Notes: a model not told the origin generated them from the letters alone. A DNA stretch of 64,000 nt from Verrucomicrobiota bacterium (GCA_003219695.1 QHQA01000154.1:463-64462); one strand, 5' to 3'; positions 25,801 to 34,677 are shown, counted from the first letter of the stretch. Made by a program: numbers and translations.

Positions 25801-27285
25801 TTACTCACCCACGTGATGCGGTTCGGGCGTTTTGGCCTCGGTTGATTTTTCGGCTGGTTTTTCCTCAGAGTCGAGCCAGTCGGTGTGGAAAACGCCGGGC
25901 TTATCGACGCGCTCATAGGTGTGCGCGCCGAAGAAATCGCGTTGCGCTTGCAGGAGGTTTGCCGGAAGCCGAGCGGAGCGATAACTGTCGAAGTAAGCGA
26001 GCGAGGCGGAAAACGCGGGGACAGCGACACCGTGTTTGATGGCTGTTGAAACCGCAAGGCGCCAGTTACGCTGGGCTTTCCTGATGATCCTGGTGAAATA
26101 ACGATCGAGCAGAAGATTGTGCAGCGCGGCGTCGCGCTGGTACGCTTCGACGATTCGGTTCAAGAATTTCGCGCGAATGATGCAGCCGCCGCGCCAGATG
26201 GTGGCGATGTCGCTCAGATTCAGGTTCCAATTATAGCCCGTGCTCGCAGCACGAAGCAGCTCCATTCCCTGGGCGTAAGACACAATTTTCGACGCGTAAA
26301 GCGCGTCGCGCACCGCAGTCACAAGACGCGGTCGATTTCCTCTGAATTGTCGAGCTCTCGGTTGCGGCAAAATTTTCGACGCAGCTACGCGCTCCTCCTT
26401 CCGTGAGGAGACAACGCGCGCTTCAACCGCAGCATTGATTGTCGAAATGACGACGAACTGTCTAATGGCTGATTGAAGCGTCCAAATGCCGGTGCCTTTC
26501 TGTCCGGCTTTGTCGAGGATCATGTCCACCAGCGGCTTGCCGGTGTCAGGATCGATCTTTCGAAAAATCTGGGATGTGATTTCGATCAGGTAGCTCTCGA
26601 GTTCGCCCTTGTTCCATTCTGCGAAAATCTCTGCGAGTTGCGCTGCATCCATCTCGAGGACGTTGTTGAGAATGGCGTAGGATTCGCAGATCAATTGAAT
26701 GTCCCCGTACTCGATCCCGTTGTGCACCATCTTGACGTAATGACCGGCGCCATCGGGTCCCATGTACCGGCAACACGGTTCGCCATCCACTTGCGCGGCG
26801 ATCTTGCGGAAAATGGGCGCGATAATTTCCCACGACTCGCGCGAACCGCCTGGCATGAGCGATGGGCCTTTGAGCGCGCCTTCCTCGCCGCCGGAGACGC
26901 CCATGCCGACGAAGTGAATTCCTTTGCCTTCCAATTCCTGGCCCCGCCGCTCGGTATCGGTGAACAAAGAATTTCCTCCGTCAATCAACACGTCGCCTCT
27001 TTCGAGAAGCGGAGCGACCTGACCAATCACGGCGTCCACTGGCGCGCCAGCTTTCACCATCATCATCGCGACCCGCGGTTTTTTCAGCGCGGCGACAAAT
27101 TCTTCCAGCGTGCGGGTGGGCTGAATGTTTTTTCCCTGCGCGCGTCCGGCAGCGAATTTATCGGTCACTTCAGTGGTGCGATTAAACACGGCGACGGAAA
27201 AGCCTTTCGATTCCAAATTGAGGGCGAGGTTTTCGCCCATCACACCGAGGCCGATGAGGCCAAGGTCACATTGATTTGCGTTCAT
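25801..27285 (-). CDS. gnd: 6-phosphogluconate dehydrogenase, decarboxylating
   Basis: A 494-residue enzyme of the oxidative pentose phosphate pathway producing ribulose 5-phosphate, CO2 and NADPH. The nucleotide-binding motif is LGLIGLGVMGENLALN. Substrate blocks are DGGNSLFTDTERR, MGVSGGEEGALKGPSLMPGG and VKMVHNGIEYGD. A strong AAGGAGA Shine-Dalgarno seven bases upstream fixes the start at ATG 27285, against an upstream frame extension. The segment after AGQKGTGIW reads TLQSAIRQFVVISTINAAV, where relatives usually have an ALDLGV-type sequence. This local change could be a pair of compensating frameshifts. The C terminus has a charged extension (EEKPAEKSTEAK). Confidence 0.95.
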   Translation of the reverse strand: MNANQCDLGLIGLGVMGENLALNLESKGFSVAVFNRTTEVTDKFAAGRAQGKNIQPTRTLEEFVAALKKPRVAMMMVKAGAPVDAVIGQVAPLLERGDVLIDGGNSLFTDTERRGQELEGKGIHFVGMGVSGGEEGALKGPSLMPGGSRESWEIIAPIFRKIAAQVDGEPCCRYMGPDGAGHYVKMVHNGIEYGDIQLICESYAILNNVLEMDAAQLAEIFAEWNKGELESYLIEITSQIFRKIDPDTGKPLVDMILDKAGQKGTGIWTLQSAIRQFVVISTINAAVEARVVSSRKEERVAASKILPQPRARQFRGNRPRLVTAVRDALYASKIVSYAQGMELLRAASTGYNWNLNLSDIATIWRGGCIIRAKFLNRIVEAYQRDAALHNLLLDRYFTRIIRKAQRNWRLAVSTAIKHGVAVPAFSASLAYFDSYRSARLPANLLQAQRDFFGAHTYERVDKPGVFHTDWLDSEEKPAEKSTEAKTPEPHHVGE

Positions 27286-27318
27286 TTTAGTATCTCCTTT
27301 CCACAAATCGTTGATAAT

Positions 27319-27410
27319 GTCATTCTGAGCGAAGCGAAGAATCTCTGATTATTTCTGCATCGAATCGCTCCCGAAAACAAACGGAGATGTTTCGCTTCGA
27401 TCAACATGAC
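27319..27410. repeat. Family E hairpin element between gnd and moaE
   Basis: GTCATTCTGAGCGAAGCGAA at the left and TTTCGCTTCGATCAACATGA at the right are inverted ends of a 92-bp element in the divergent intergenic region. Promoters for gnd and moaE must lie in or around it. Confidence 0.75.
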
Positions 27411-27443
27411 AGCGCTATTTAATGGAAGGAAGATTTCGAGGCC

Positions 27444-27902
27444 GTGATAAGTCTGGTTTGCAAAGTTTTAGTAACCGAAGCGCCGCTTGAGGCGCCGCCG
27501 ATTGAAGTCGAGCCTGCCATCGGCGCGGCGGTTGATTTTTTTGGGATCGTTCGCGGCTCGGAGGATGGGCGCGAGATCGAGGGAATCGATTACGAAGCGC
27601 ACCGGGAAATGGCAGAACATCAATTGAGAAAAATCGTTGAGCAGGCTACGGAGAATTTCGGGCTCAGGCAGGTCTTCATTTATCATCGGATCGGATTCAT
27701 CGCTGTTGGTGAACCGTCGCTATTTATGCGGGTGTGCAGTCCCCATCGGAACGAAGCGTTTCGGGCTGGTCAATGGATCGTAGATGAATTGAAGAAGAAA
27801 GTGCCGATTTGGAAAAGGCCAAACTTCAAAGCAAACGTTGTAGCCGGCGTCGGTGACGCCGGATCGGAGCCGGGATCAACGATCCCGGCTACAGCGAAAT
27901 GA
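27444..27902 (+). CDS. moaE: Molybdopterin synthase catalytic subunit (MoaE)
   Basis: A 152-residue protein with the MoaE pattern: AAVDFFGIVRGSEDGREIEG, YEAHREMAEHQLRKIVEQ, VFIYHRIGFIAVGEPSLFM and the active-site VPIWKRPNF. It converts precursor Z to molybdopterin with sulfur from MoaD; no moaD is adjacent. The start is GTG 27444. The last 20 residues (from VAGVGDAGSEPG to the end) are encoded by a family B palindrome at 27839-27893, so the natural C terminus has been extended or replaced by the repeat. pgsA starts inside its stop region (overlap of four bases). Confidence 0.93.
   Translation: MISLVCKVLVTEAPLEAPPIEVEPAIGAAVDFFGIVRGSEDGREIEGIDYEAHREMAEHQLRKIVEQATENFGLRQVFIYHRIGFIAVGEPSLFMRVCSPHRNEAFRAGQWIVDELKKKVPIWKRPNFKANVVAGVGDAGSEPGSTIPATAK
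27839..27893 (+). repeat. Family B palindrome forming the C terminus of MoaE
   Basis: TGTAGCCGG (27839-27847) and CCGGCTACA (27885-27893) are exact inverted ends. Inside are GGCGTCGGTGACGCC and GGGATCAACGATCCC hairpins. It is read as VAGVGDAGSEPGSTIPATA. Confidence 0.9.
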
Positions 27903-28477
27903 ACTGGGCGAATCGAATCACGCTGAGCCGGCTGCTGCTCACGGTGCTCTTCGTTATTGCCCTCAATTCATCTTGGAACTATGCGCGCACCACGGCGCTC
28001 CTGATTTTTCTGGTCGCCGGGCTGACTGATTTTATCGACGGTGAAATCGCGCGGCGTTACGGGATCATCACGAATTTTGGCAAATTGATGGACCCGCTTG
28101 TGGACAAGATAATGGTGGCGGCGGCGTTCATTTCCCTTGTTCCTCTCAAAGCGGTTCCTGCTTGGGCAGCGACGACAGTGGTTGCGCGAGACTTTCTGAT
28201 TACGGGTCTGCGGCTGATGGCCAGCGCAAAAGGGCACGTTCTTCCAGCAGAGTCGCTTGGAAAACAAAAAACATCATGGCAAATCGTCACCATTGTTTTC
28301 TTCCTCGTGCTTCTATCGATTGTGGAACTCCACTACGCGGACGCAACCTCAACCTGGTGGTTGCGAGCATGGCACGAAGCTGGTCCGGTGCTCGTGTGGA
28401 TTACAGTAACGCTAACGATTTACTCCGGTCTGGGCTACGCCTGGCGACATCGGGAAGTAATCGCGCCGGATCAATAG
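27899..28477 (+). CDS. pgsA: CDP-alcohol phosphatidyltransferase, phosphatidylglycerophosphate synthase type
   Basis: A 192-residue integral membrane enzyme. It carries the full CDP-alcohol phosphotransferase motif: D47-G48, A51-R52, G61, D65 and D69, with D65 and D69 as metal-binding and catalytic residues. About five to six hydrophobic helices are visible. It most likely transfers a phosphatidyl group from CDP-diacylglycerol to glycerol 3-phosphate. The short N terminus (MNWANRITLSRLLL) is like PgsA. It is translationally coupled to moaE by an ATGA overlap. Confidence 0.92.
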   Translation: MNWANRITLSRLLLTVLFVIALNSSWNYARTTALLIFLVAGLTDFIDGEIARRYGIITNFGKLMDPLVDKIMVAAAFISLVPLKAVPAWAATTVVARDFLITGLRLMASAKGHVLPAESLGKQKTSWQIVTIVFFLVLLSIVELHYADATSTWWLRAWHEAGPVLVWITVTLTIYSGLGYAWRHREVIAPDQ

Positions 28478-28518
28478 AGGGCAACGGGAAGGCGGCGTTG
28501 GCAACGTGAACCGTCGGT

Positions 28519-30456
28519 TTAACGCGCAGCGCGCGCGCGAGCGGCGGCGAGGTTGGCGCGGATGCTTTCGCTGTCGGGCGCGAGGCGTTGCGCGATCTCT
28601 AATTCGCGAACCGCATCGGCGTAGCGGCCGAGGTTGAACAGCGAGATGCCGAGATTTTCGTGTGCGGGAACAAGCGCGGGCGCGAGCCGCAGCGCGGCTT
28701 CGTAGTGCGGCAGAGCGTCGGCAAAACGGCCGATGCGGGCGAGGGCGTTGGCCCAGTTGTATTGCGCATCAGGAAGATTCGGGTCCGCGCGCACCGCGGC
28801 CGCGTAATGCGCTAGCGCCTCGTCGGTGCGGCCGAACATAGTGAGGATGTTGGCAGCGTTGTTATGGGCGAGGGCGAAATCGGGACGGAGGCGGATCGCA
28901 TCTTGGTAGCACGCGAGCGCCTCGGCATTGCGGCCTTGCTCATGGCGTACGTCGCCGAGCCCATAATGCGCGTCGGCGAGTGTGGGGAGTTGTGCAAGCG
29001 CGAGCTCGAATTGCGCAGCGGCTTCGTCGAGCCGACCCGCAGCGGCGAGCGCGACGGCGTAATTGTGGCGCACCTTGGGGTAGTTCGGCAGGAAACGCAC
29101 CGCAGTCTCGTAGGCAGCGAGCGCTTCGGGGACGCGCCCGGCGTCAGACAACGCGCTGGCCAGTTCGCCGTACGGGCGCGGGCTATCGGGCCGCTTTGCG
29201 ATGTTGTCCTGCCAAATCGAAATGGCCGAGCCGTAGTCGATGTTGCGCCGCGCGGTCAGCGCTCCGAAGGCAATCGCGATTGCAACAAATACGACCACGC
29301 TGCGACGGCCGAGGACATGCCACACGCCAATGACGATGGCGGCGATAATCGCTGCCAGCGGCAAATACATGCGGTGTTCCGCGATGGTTTGTGTGGCAAG
29401 TGGCAATACGCTCGAAGTCGGCGCAAGCAGCAGAAAAAACCACGCGCCGATAAAACCCCACGGCGGGCACCGGGCGAGCGCGATAAGCGTGGCACTGAAT
29501 AGCGCGAGCAGCAGGGCGGCTTGCGGCCAGACCTCAGCGAGGGACCTGGTTGTCGCTATGCCGTAATCGAGCACCAGCGGCGAGGGCCAGAGTGCGAGTC
29601 GCACGTAGTGTATGAGCGCATCGCATTGGGTGAGCAGATAGTGCCACGGCGTGATGCCGAGGCCGAAACCGGCCGTCGCACCTCGATTGCCCGCTTGCAT
29701 CACGAGCCAACCAAGTAACAGCCATGTCGCCGCGAGTCCGGCGTAGAACCATGGCCGCTGGCGCAGCGCGTCGCGAAACGTCCCGGCGAAAAAAGTGCGG
29801 TCGTGCAGCAGCACGAGCAACGGTGCGGCATACATCACTTCTTTTGTTGCCATGCCGAGCAGGCACGTAACAATGGCGAGCGCGTGCCAGCGCGTGGGCG
29901 CAGGCGACTCCACACCTCGAATCGACGCGTATAGTGTTAATAACAGGCACAACCCGGCAAGCGACTCAGCGCGTTGTGCAATGTAAGTTACGGACTCGGT
30001 CTGGAGGGGGTGTAACATCCAAAGCGCGGCAAGCGCGAACGCGAGCGGCGTCGCGTCGGCCGCGAATTTCGCAGCGAGCGGCCGGGACCGCAGCGTCCGG
30101 CGCACGACGCCGAACAACGCCAATGCTGCCAGCGCGTGGATTGCGAGGTTGAGCATATGGTAGCCGCGGACGTCAGCGCCCCCGACGGCCCAATTGAGCG
30201 CGAAGGAAAAATTGACGAGCGGCCGACCGCCCGCAGGCTGACCGGTGTGGGGCGGCGCGAGCGCAACAGGGAGCGCAAGCGTGCGGATCGTCGCGTTTTG
30301 TACGATGGCGGGAAGATCATCGAAAATGAATGGCCCGCGAAAACTATTGGCCCATGCCGCTAGCGCAGCGGCAGTAAGTAGCCCAGCGGCGAGGAAGATT
30401 CCGGCGCGGCTAGAGTTCGGAGCCGGACGCAAGATTTTGCCCTTGGCACGCACCAT
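28519..30456 (-). CDS. Membrane glycosyltransferase-like protein with C-terminal TPR repeats (TMTC-like)
   Basis: A 645-residue protein. Roughly residues 20-415 are a polytopic membrane domain that opens with a luminal-type acidic motif (GPFIFDDLPAI), then PLVNFSFALNW and HMLNLAIHALAAL. The MLHPLQTESVTYIAQRAESL segment is typical of TMTC-like O-mannosyltransferase homologues of the GT-C fold. From about 420 to the end are six or so tetratricopeptide repeats (e.g. PYGELASALSDAGRVPEALA, NAANILTMFGRTDEALAHYA). Such proteins may transfer sugars from lipid donors to exported proteins, but bacterial members are mostly uncharacterised. The gene is convergent with pgsA. Its codons are strongly GC-ending, somewhat more than its neighbours. 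Confidence 0.8.
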   Translation of the reverse strand: MVRAKGKILRPAPNSSRAGIFLAAGLLTAAALAAWANSFRGPFIFDDLPAIVQNATIRTLALPVALAPPHTGQPAGGRPLVNFSFALNWAVGGADVRGYHMLNLAIHALAALALFGVVRRTLRSRPLAAKFAADATPLAFALAALWMLHPLQTESVTYIAQRAESLAGLCLLLTLYASIRGVESPAPTRWHALAIVTCLLGMATKEVMYAAPLLVLLHDRTFFAGTFRDALRQRPWFYAGLAATWLLLGWLVMQAGNRGATAGFGLGITPWHYLLTQCDALIHYVRLALWPSPLVLDYGIATTRSLAEVWPQAALLLALFSATLIALARCPPWGFIGAWFFLLLAPTSSVLPLATQTIAEHRMYLPLAAIIAAIVIGVWHVLGRRSVVVFVAIAIAFGALTARRNIDYGSAISIWQDNIAKRPDSPRPYGELASALSDAGRVPEALAAYETAVRFLPNYPKVRHNYAVALAAAGRLDEAAAQFELALAQLPTLADAHYGLGDVRHEQGRNAEALACYQDAIRLRPDFALAHNNAANILTMFGRTDEALAHYAAAVRADPNLPDAQYNWANALARIGRFADALPHYEAALRLAPALVPAHENLGISLFNLGRYADAVRELEIAQRLAPDSESIRANLAAARARAAR

Positions 30457-30576
30457 GAGTGACCTCCGTTACGACCTCTCCTACGAACTGAACAGCGAAC
30501 ACTGGCGATGACCGACTTTCCGTTCTGACAATTGCCGCCTGCTCGGCGTCTTTTGCCCCGTGTTCATAGGTGAATG

Positions 30577-30647
30577 AGCGGGCAACGGGAATCGAACCCG
30601 CATGGCCAGCTTGGAAGGCTGGAACTTTACCATTAAGCTATGCCCGC
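30577..30647 (-). tRNA. tRNA-Gly (anticodon TCC)
   Basis: The minus strand folds as a cloverleaf. GCGGGCA/TGCCCGC is the acceptor stem, and the anticodon arm CCAGC-CTTCCAA-GCTGG has anticodon TCC. The T arm is CGGG-TTCGATT-CCCG. The discriminator base is T and no CCA is encoded. The D arm contains TTAATGGTAAAG. Confidence 0.97.
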
Positions 30648-30735
30648 GTTTTCTAAGATGTGAAAAGTGACTTGTGACTGGTGATTAGTCAAAGCCATTG
30701 GCGAGGACGCCGAACGTGGGTCGCCGCTGCGATCG

Positions 30736-31986
30736 CTAGCCTTCGAATGCAGTGGCAACGAGAGTGGCGTTGTGGCCGCCAAAGCCGAAAGAATTGTTGA
30801 GCGCGACACGCACTCTCTTTTCGCGTGCGACATTGGGCGTGTAATCAAGGTCACATTCTTCGCCGGGATTTTCCAGATTGATTGTGGGCGGAATTACAGA
30901 ATCGCGAATCGCCAGCGCGCAGGCGGCCATTTCGACTCCACCGGCGCCGCCTAACAAGTGGCCGGTCATCGATTTGGTGGAACTGATCGCAAGCTTGTAT
31001 GCGTGCTCGCCGAACACTTGTTTGATTGCGCGCGTCTCGCAGATGTCTCCGATATCGGTCGAAGTCGCGTGCGCGTTAATGTAATCGACCTGCTCCGGTG
31101 ATATGCGCGCATGCTCGAGGGCGAGTTGCATGGCACGCGCGGCACCTTCGCCGTCTGGCGGGGGCGCGGTCATGTGATACGCATCGGCGGAAACGCCGTA
31201 CCCCGTGATCTCGCAATAAATCTTCGCGCCGCGCGCCCTGGCATGTTCCAATTCCTCGACCACGACAATTCCTGCGCCTTCGCTCATCACAAAACCGTCG
31301 CGGTCGCGATCGAATGGGCGGGACGCGCGCTCGGGTTCGTCGTTGCGAGTGCTCAGCGCTTTCATGGCTGAAAATCCCGCGACGCCGATTTCCACTATGG
31401 ACGCCTCGGAGCCGCCTGCTAGGAAGACGTCGGCGTCGCCAAACTTGATGATCCGCCAGGATTCACCGATGGCATTGTTAGACGTCGCGCACGCAGTCAC
31501 GATGCACAGATTAGGGCCGCGGAGGTCGAACTCCATGGAGATAACGCCGCCAGCCATGTTGCTGATCAACATTGGAATAGTGAACGGCGAGTTTCGCCCG
31601 GGTCCTTTCGTCAACAAAATCTGCAACTGGTCCTGCAGGGTTTTTAATCCGCCGATTCCGGTGCTAATGATCACACCGAAACGATCACGCCGCTTGAGAT
31701 TCGCTACATCAATCCCGCTGTCCGCGACCGCTATTTTCGCTGCCGCCATTGCAAGCTGCGTAAATCGGTCGGTCCGGCGGATGTCCTTTGGATTTTTGAA
31801 GAACGGCTTGGGATCAAAGCCGTGGACTTGTCCCCCGATCCGGCAATCGTATCCAGTTGTATCGAATGCATCGATTGTGTGAATCCCGCTGACGCCGTTC
31901 TTTAGATTCGACCAAAACGTCTCGAGGTCGTTGCCAATCGGCGTGACAACACCCATACCAGTGATGACTACGCGGCGATCGGCCAT
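30736..31986 (-). CDS. fabF: 3-oxoacyl-[acyl-carrier-protein] synthase II
   Basis: A 416-residue thiolase-fold condensing enzyme of type II fatty acid synthesis. The catalytic triad is visible as Cys in VTACATSNNAIG, His in NAHATSTDIGD and His in KSMTGHLLGGAG. The N terminus (RRVVITGMGVVTPIGND) and C terminus (VRVALNNSFGFGGHNATLV) are typical. It elongates acyl-ACP with malonyl-ACP. No acpP is adjacent. Upstream are four direct 8-bp repeats (31988-32019). The GuaB3-like gene lies upstream on the same strand. Confidence 0.95.
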   Translation of the reverse strand: MADRRVVITGMGVVTPIGNDLETFWSNLKNGVSGIHTIDAFDTTGYDCRIGGQVHGFDPKPFFKNPKDIRRTDRFTQLAMAAAKIAVADSGIDVANLKRRDRFGVIISTGIGGLKTLQDQLQILLTKGPGRNSPFTIPMLISNMAGGVISMEFDLRGPNLCIVTACATSNNAIGESWRIIKFGDADVFLAGGSEASIVEIGVAGFSAMKALSTRNDEPERASRPFDRDRDGFVMSEGAGIVVVEELEHARARGAKIYCEITGYGVSADAYHMTAPPPDGEGAARAMQLALEHARISPEQVDYINAHATSTDIGDICETRAIKQVFGEHAYKLAISSTKSMTGHLLGGAGGVEMAACALAIRDSVIPPTINLENPGEECDLDYTPNVAREKRVRVALNNSFGFGGHNATLVATAFEG

Positions 31987-31987
31987 G

Positions 31988-32019
31988 GCGTTATAGCGTT
32001 AAAGCGTTGAAGCGTTGAA
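31988..32019. repeat. Four tandem 8-bp units upstream of fabF
   Basis: GCGTTATA, GCGTTAAA, GCGTTGAA and GCGTTGAA follow each other exactly between the fabF start and the guaB3 stop. Helically phased binding is not favoured by an 8-bp period, so a slippage-derived microsatellite is the simpler view. Confidence 0.7.
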
Positions 32020-32022
32020 CCG

Positions 32023-33201
32023 TCAACTGGTTCCCATTCCGACGCTTTGCACGGTCTGGAAGAGTTTGCCCTCGGTTCTGATGGAAGGCGCGATGATGAT
32101 CTCCGTTTGCTGAAACTCGGCAATGTTGCGCGCGCCCACGTTGCCCATGCAAGTAGTGATTGCGCCCACCAGATTTTGGCTGCCATCGTCAACTTCGGCC
32201 GGACCGAAGAGAATTTGTTTCAACGAACCGGTGGCACCCACTTTGATGCGGGTCCCTCGCGGAAGATTTGCGTGCGGAGTGGCCATGCCCCAATGGTAGC
32301 CGCGGCCGGGAGCTTCAAGCGCCTTGGCAAACGCGCTGCCTACCATCACGGCGTCTGCGCCGCAAGCCAGCGCCTTGCAGACGTCGCCGCCGCGGCTCAT
32401 CCCGCCATCGGTGATGATCGGCACGTAGCGCGACGTTTTCTTGAAGTAAGCGTCGCGCGCCGCCGCGCAATCTACCGTGGCTGTCACCTGCGGCACTCCG
32501 AGTCCCAACACACCCCGTGAAGTGCACGCCGCGCCCGGCCCGACACCGACCAAAACCGCAGCTGGTCCGCACTCCATGATCTCCAGAGTCACATCGTAGC
32601 CGACTGTGTTCCCGACGATCACCGGAATGCGCATTTCGCAGCAAAATTTTTCCAGATCAAGCGACTTATATTCAGACGAAATATGCCGGACCGTGGACAC
32701 GGTGCTCTGCACCACGAAGACATCCGCGCCAGATTCTTGTGCAATCCTGCCAAACTCGGCGGCGCGCTGAGGAATCGAACTGACTGCCGCGACCACGCCG
32801 GCATCTTTGATCTGGCGTACGCGCGCCGCGATGAGGTCCTCCTGGACGGGTTCTTGGTAAATTCGTTGCAGCAGCGCTGTAACCTCGGATTTGTTGGCTT
32901 CGACGATTTTTTGCAGAACTTCCTGCGGGTTCTTGTAACGGGTCTGCACTCCTTCAAGGTTCAGAACGGCCAAGCCGCCCAGTTTGTTCATCGCGACGGC
33001 GAAACCCACATCGACCACTCCATCCATCGCGCTGGCGAGGATGGGAATTTTCAGTTCCAGCGGCTCAGCGTTTTTGCGCGGCAATCGGAACGTGATATCG
33101 ACTTCATTCGGGTTAATCGTCACGCGCCCGGGTACGAGGGCGATCTCGTCGAAGCCGTAGGTCACCCGCGCTTTGCGGTTTCGGCCTATCCACATTCCCA
33201 T
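32023..33201 (-). CDS. GuaB3-type IMP dehydrogenase-related protein
   Basis: A 392-residue TIM-barrel protein of the IMPDH/GMP reductase family. ATG 33201 gives MGMWIGRNRKARVTYGFDEI; a GGAG precedes it. The pattern AVLNLEGVQTRYKNP matches the GuaB3 subgroup better than classical GuaB. The GPGAACTSRGVLGLG loop holds the putative catalytic cysteine, and DGGMSRGGDVCKALACGADA is the phosphate-binding region. No CBS domains are present, as in GuaB3. Oxidation of IMP to XMP is plausible but not proven for this subgroup. It follows the tonB gene group and a small zinc-ribbon gene. Confidence 0.85.
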   Translation of the reverse strand: MGMWIGRNRKARVTYGFDEIALVPGRVTINPNEVDITFRLPRKNAEPLELKIPILASAMDGVVDVGFAVAMNKLGGLAVLNLEGVQTRYKNPQEVLQKIVEANKSEVTALLQRIYQEPVQEDLIAARVRQIKDAGVVAAVSSIPQRAAEFGRIAQESGADVFVVQSTVSTVRHISSEYKSLDLEKFCCEMRIPVIVGNTVGYDVTLEIMECGPAAVLVGVGPGAACTSRGVLGLGVPQVTATVDCAAARDAYFKKTSRYVPIITDGGMSRGGDVCKALACGADAVMVGSAFAKALEAPGRGYHWGMATPHANLPRGTRIKVGATGSLKQILFGPAEVDDGSQNLVGAITTCMGNVGARNIAEFQQTEIIIAPSIRTEGKLFQTVQSVGMGTS

Positions 33202-33203
33202 GT

Positions 33204-33443
33204 CTAAATGTTCTCCATCCTGAATCGTTCGTTTAAACTTCCGCAGTGCGGGCACCGGGGAAGCAGCGCGTCCGTTCGATCTTCAAATTCAAACGCGCAA
33301 ATCACACAACGCAACCGGTGCTGCAGGGCCCGTCGCTCTCGCCGCCGGCGGTTCCATTCTCCAACTATCCAGAATAGAAACACCCCCGCAAGAAAAAGCA
33401 GCAGATAAATGGTGACAAGAGCGGCAAGACTGACGCGGATCAC
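33204..33443 (-). CDS. Small single-pass membrane protein with zinc ribbon
   Basis: A 79-residue protein starting at GTG 33443, which overlaps the TGA of the upstream TonB-like gene (GTGA). A hydrophobic helix (LAALVTIYLLLFLAGVFLFW) is followed by a very basic stretch (RRRRERR) and two CxxC pairs (CVIC, CPHC) for zinc. It ends two bases before the GuaB3-type gene start. The function is unknown. The membrane helix, positive-inside stretch and ribbon suggest a cytoplasmic ribbon anchored at the inner membrane. Confidence 0.7.
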   Translation of the reverse strand: MIRVSLAALVTIYLLLFLAGVFLFWIVGEWNRRRRERRALQHRLRCVICAFEFEDRTDALLPRCPHCGSLNERFRMENI

Positions 33444-34237
33444 GGCGTAACGCTGGCTGCCGACGCTTTCTGCGGGCGCGCGATATCGTTGCCCCATTGG
33501 AGCGCCGCGGTTCCCCAAACGAGGAATGAGTCGGCGTTGCCGGCGCTTGCAGCGGTTCGCGGAAAACGGCAACGCACAACGTACAGGCGGGCTTGTTCGT
33601 CCAACGCCGGATCACCCGACGAGTTTATCGGCAAACAATAGCGAACTTCGCCCAGCGCGTTTACGGCGACCCGAAAGCGAATCGTTTGAGGCATTTCTTC
33701 GTTGGACGCGACGAAACTCGGCTCCGGCAAAGCCGGCGCGCCGAGAGCACTGAGTTCCTTTGAAAATGAAATCGACGTTTTGGCAACGCTGACGGGGGCG
33801 GTGGTTTTCTGACGGGCAAGCCGAACCGCGCCTGGCGGCTGGTAGCTTGGGATTCGCAGATCGCGCTCCAGCGGCGGAATGTCCTTCAAAGCCGGCTCGA
33901 CTGCGGCGTAGGATGGCACATGCTCAGTCTTTGGCAGTGCGCGCAGCATTGTTTCTGGCGGACGATGAGTTGTGAAAGCAAGCGCGGGATCTTCCGCATC
34001 AATCCAGCGAAGCAGCGTCCGGCCTTCTTCAGAATCGGACGTGACGAATTCGACGCGGGCTGGCGGCGGCAGAAGCGCAACCGTTGGCGGATAAACAATT
34101 TGAAAAATGTAGAAACCGAGAGCGTGCGCCATGAATGAAAGCACCAAAAAGAGTGCGATCGCCAGTTTTTGCCGCCGAGGTGGGTCCCAGGTAAAGAGAA
34201 GCGGTTCGGCTGCGCTTTCGATGCCGAGGCTGTTCAT
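33440..34237 (-). CDS. TonB-like energy transducer protein
   Basis: A 265-residue protein with a short cytoplasmic N terminus and one transmembrane helix at about 25-45 (LAIALFLVLSFMAHALGFYI). A periplasmic proline-containing linker follows, then a C-terminal domain resembling TonB (RFRVAVNALGEVRYCLPINS, then DEQARLYVVRCRF). It is encoded directly after exbD with an ATGA overlap, so it should work with ExbB/ExbD to energise outer-membrane receptors. The classical YP...motif is not obvious. The linker is shorter and less XP/KP-rich than in E. coli TonB. Confidence 0.75.
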   Translation of the reverse strand: MNSLGIESAAEPLLFTWDPPRRQKLAIALFLVLSFMAHALGFYIFQIVYPPTVALLPPPARVEFVTSDSEEGRTLLRWIDAEDPALAFTTHRPPETMLRALPKTEHVPSYAAVEPALKDIPPLERDLRIPSYQPPGAVRLARQKTTAPVSVAKTSISFSKELSALGAPALPEPSFVASNEEMPQTIRFRVAVNALGEVRYCLPINSSGDPALDEQARLYVVRCRFPRTAASAGNADSFLVWGTAALQWGNDIARPQKASAASVTP

Positions 34238-34638
34238 CGTGGCGGAGTCGCAGCCAGCGCAACCGAAGTGATCCCGTGTTCAAGCGCGGCATTGGTTACT
34301 GCGGCGACGGTTTCGTAGGAAGTGGAGCGATCGGCCTTGATAATGATCGATTGCTCCTTGCGCTTGGCTTCATCCAGTAATGGGCCCAGTTGCTCGATGG
34401 CGACTCGCTGGTCCTGGAAATAAATCGCCGGAACTGCGCCGCCGGTGATGCTGATGATTTGCTGATTGGTCTGCGGGCCGAGCGTAAACCGTGAGAACGG
34501 CATCGCAATGGAGATGCCGTGTTGCAGGATGAAATTCGAGCTCAGCAACAGGAAGAAAACGAGCAGGAAAGCCACGTCCACCAGCGCAATGAGGACTACC
34601 CACGCAAAATTGTACGTTGTTGTTCGGGTGAGTTTCAC
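34234..34638 (-). CDS. Biopolymer transport protein ExbD/TolR
   Basis: A 134-residue protein with one N-terminal transmembrane helix (about 12-34) bearing the conserved aspartate in IALVDVAFLLVFFLLL, essential for proton coupling. The periplasmic domain ends with SIIIKADRSTSYETVAAVTN, typical of ExbD/TolR. It partners with the ExbB-like protein encoded upstream; a family D repeat lies between the two genes. Since there is no tolB or pal, TonB-type use is favoured over Tol. Confidence 0.9.
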   Translation of the reverse strand: MKLTRTTTYNFAWVVLIALVDVAFLLVFFLLLSSNFILQHGISIAMPFSRFTLGPQTNQQIISITGGAVPAIYFQDQRVAIEQLGPLLDEAKRKEQSIIIKADRSTSYETVAAVTNAALEHGITSVALAATPPR

Positions 34639-34677
34639 GTGGGCGCTAATGAGTTGCTAACCACGAACGACTATCAA

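Noticed and set aside
26473..27348. A 291-codon plus-strand open frame opposite gnd
   Set aside because: It is the antisense shadow of a well-conserved gene; its product has no recognisable pattern and it lacks a ribosome binding site.
28864..29502. Plus-strand 212-codon frame opposite the TPR protein
   Set aside because: Strong GC-ending codon bias on the minus strand keeps the opposite strand open; the product is arginine-rich and featureless.
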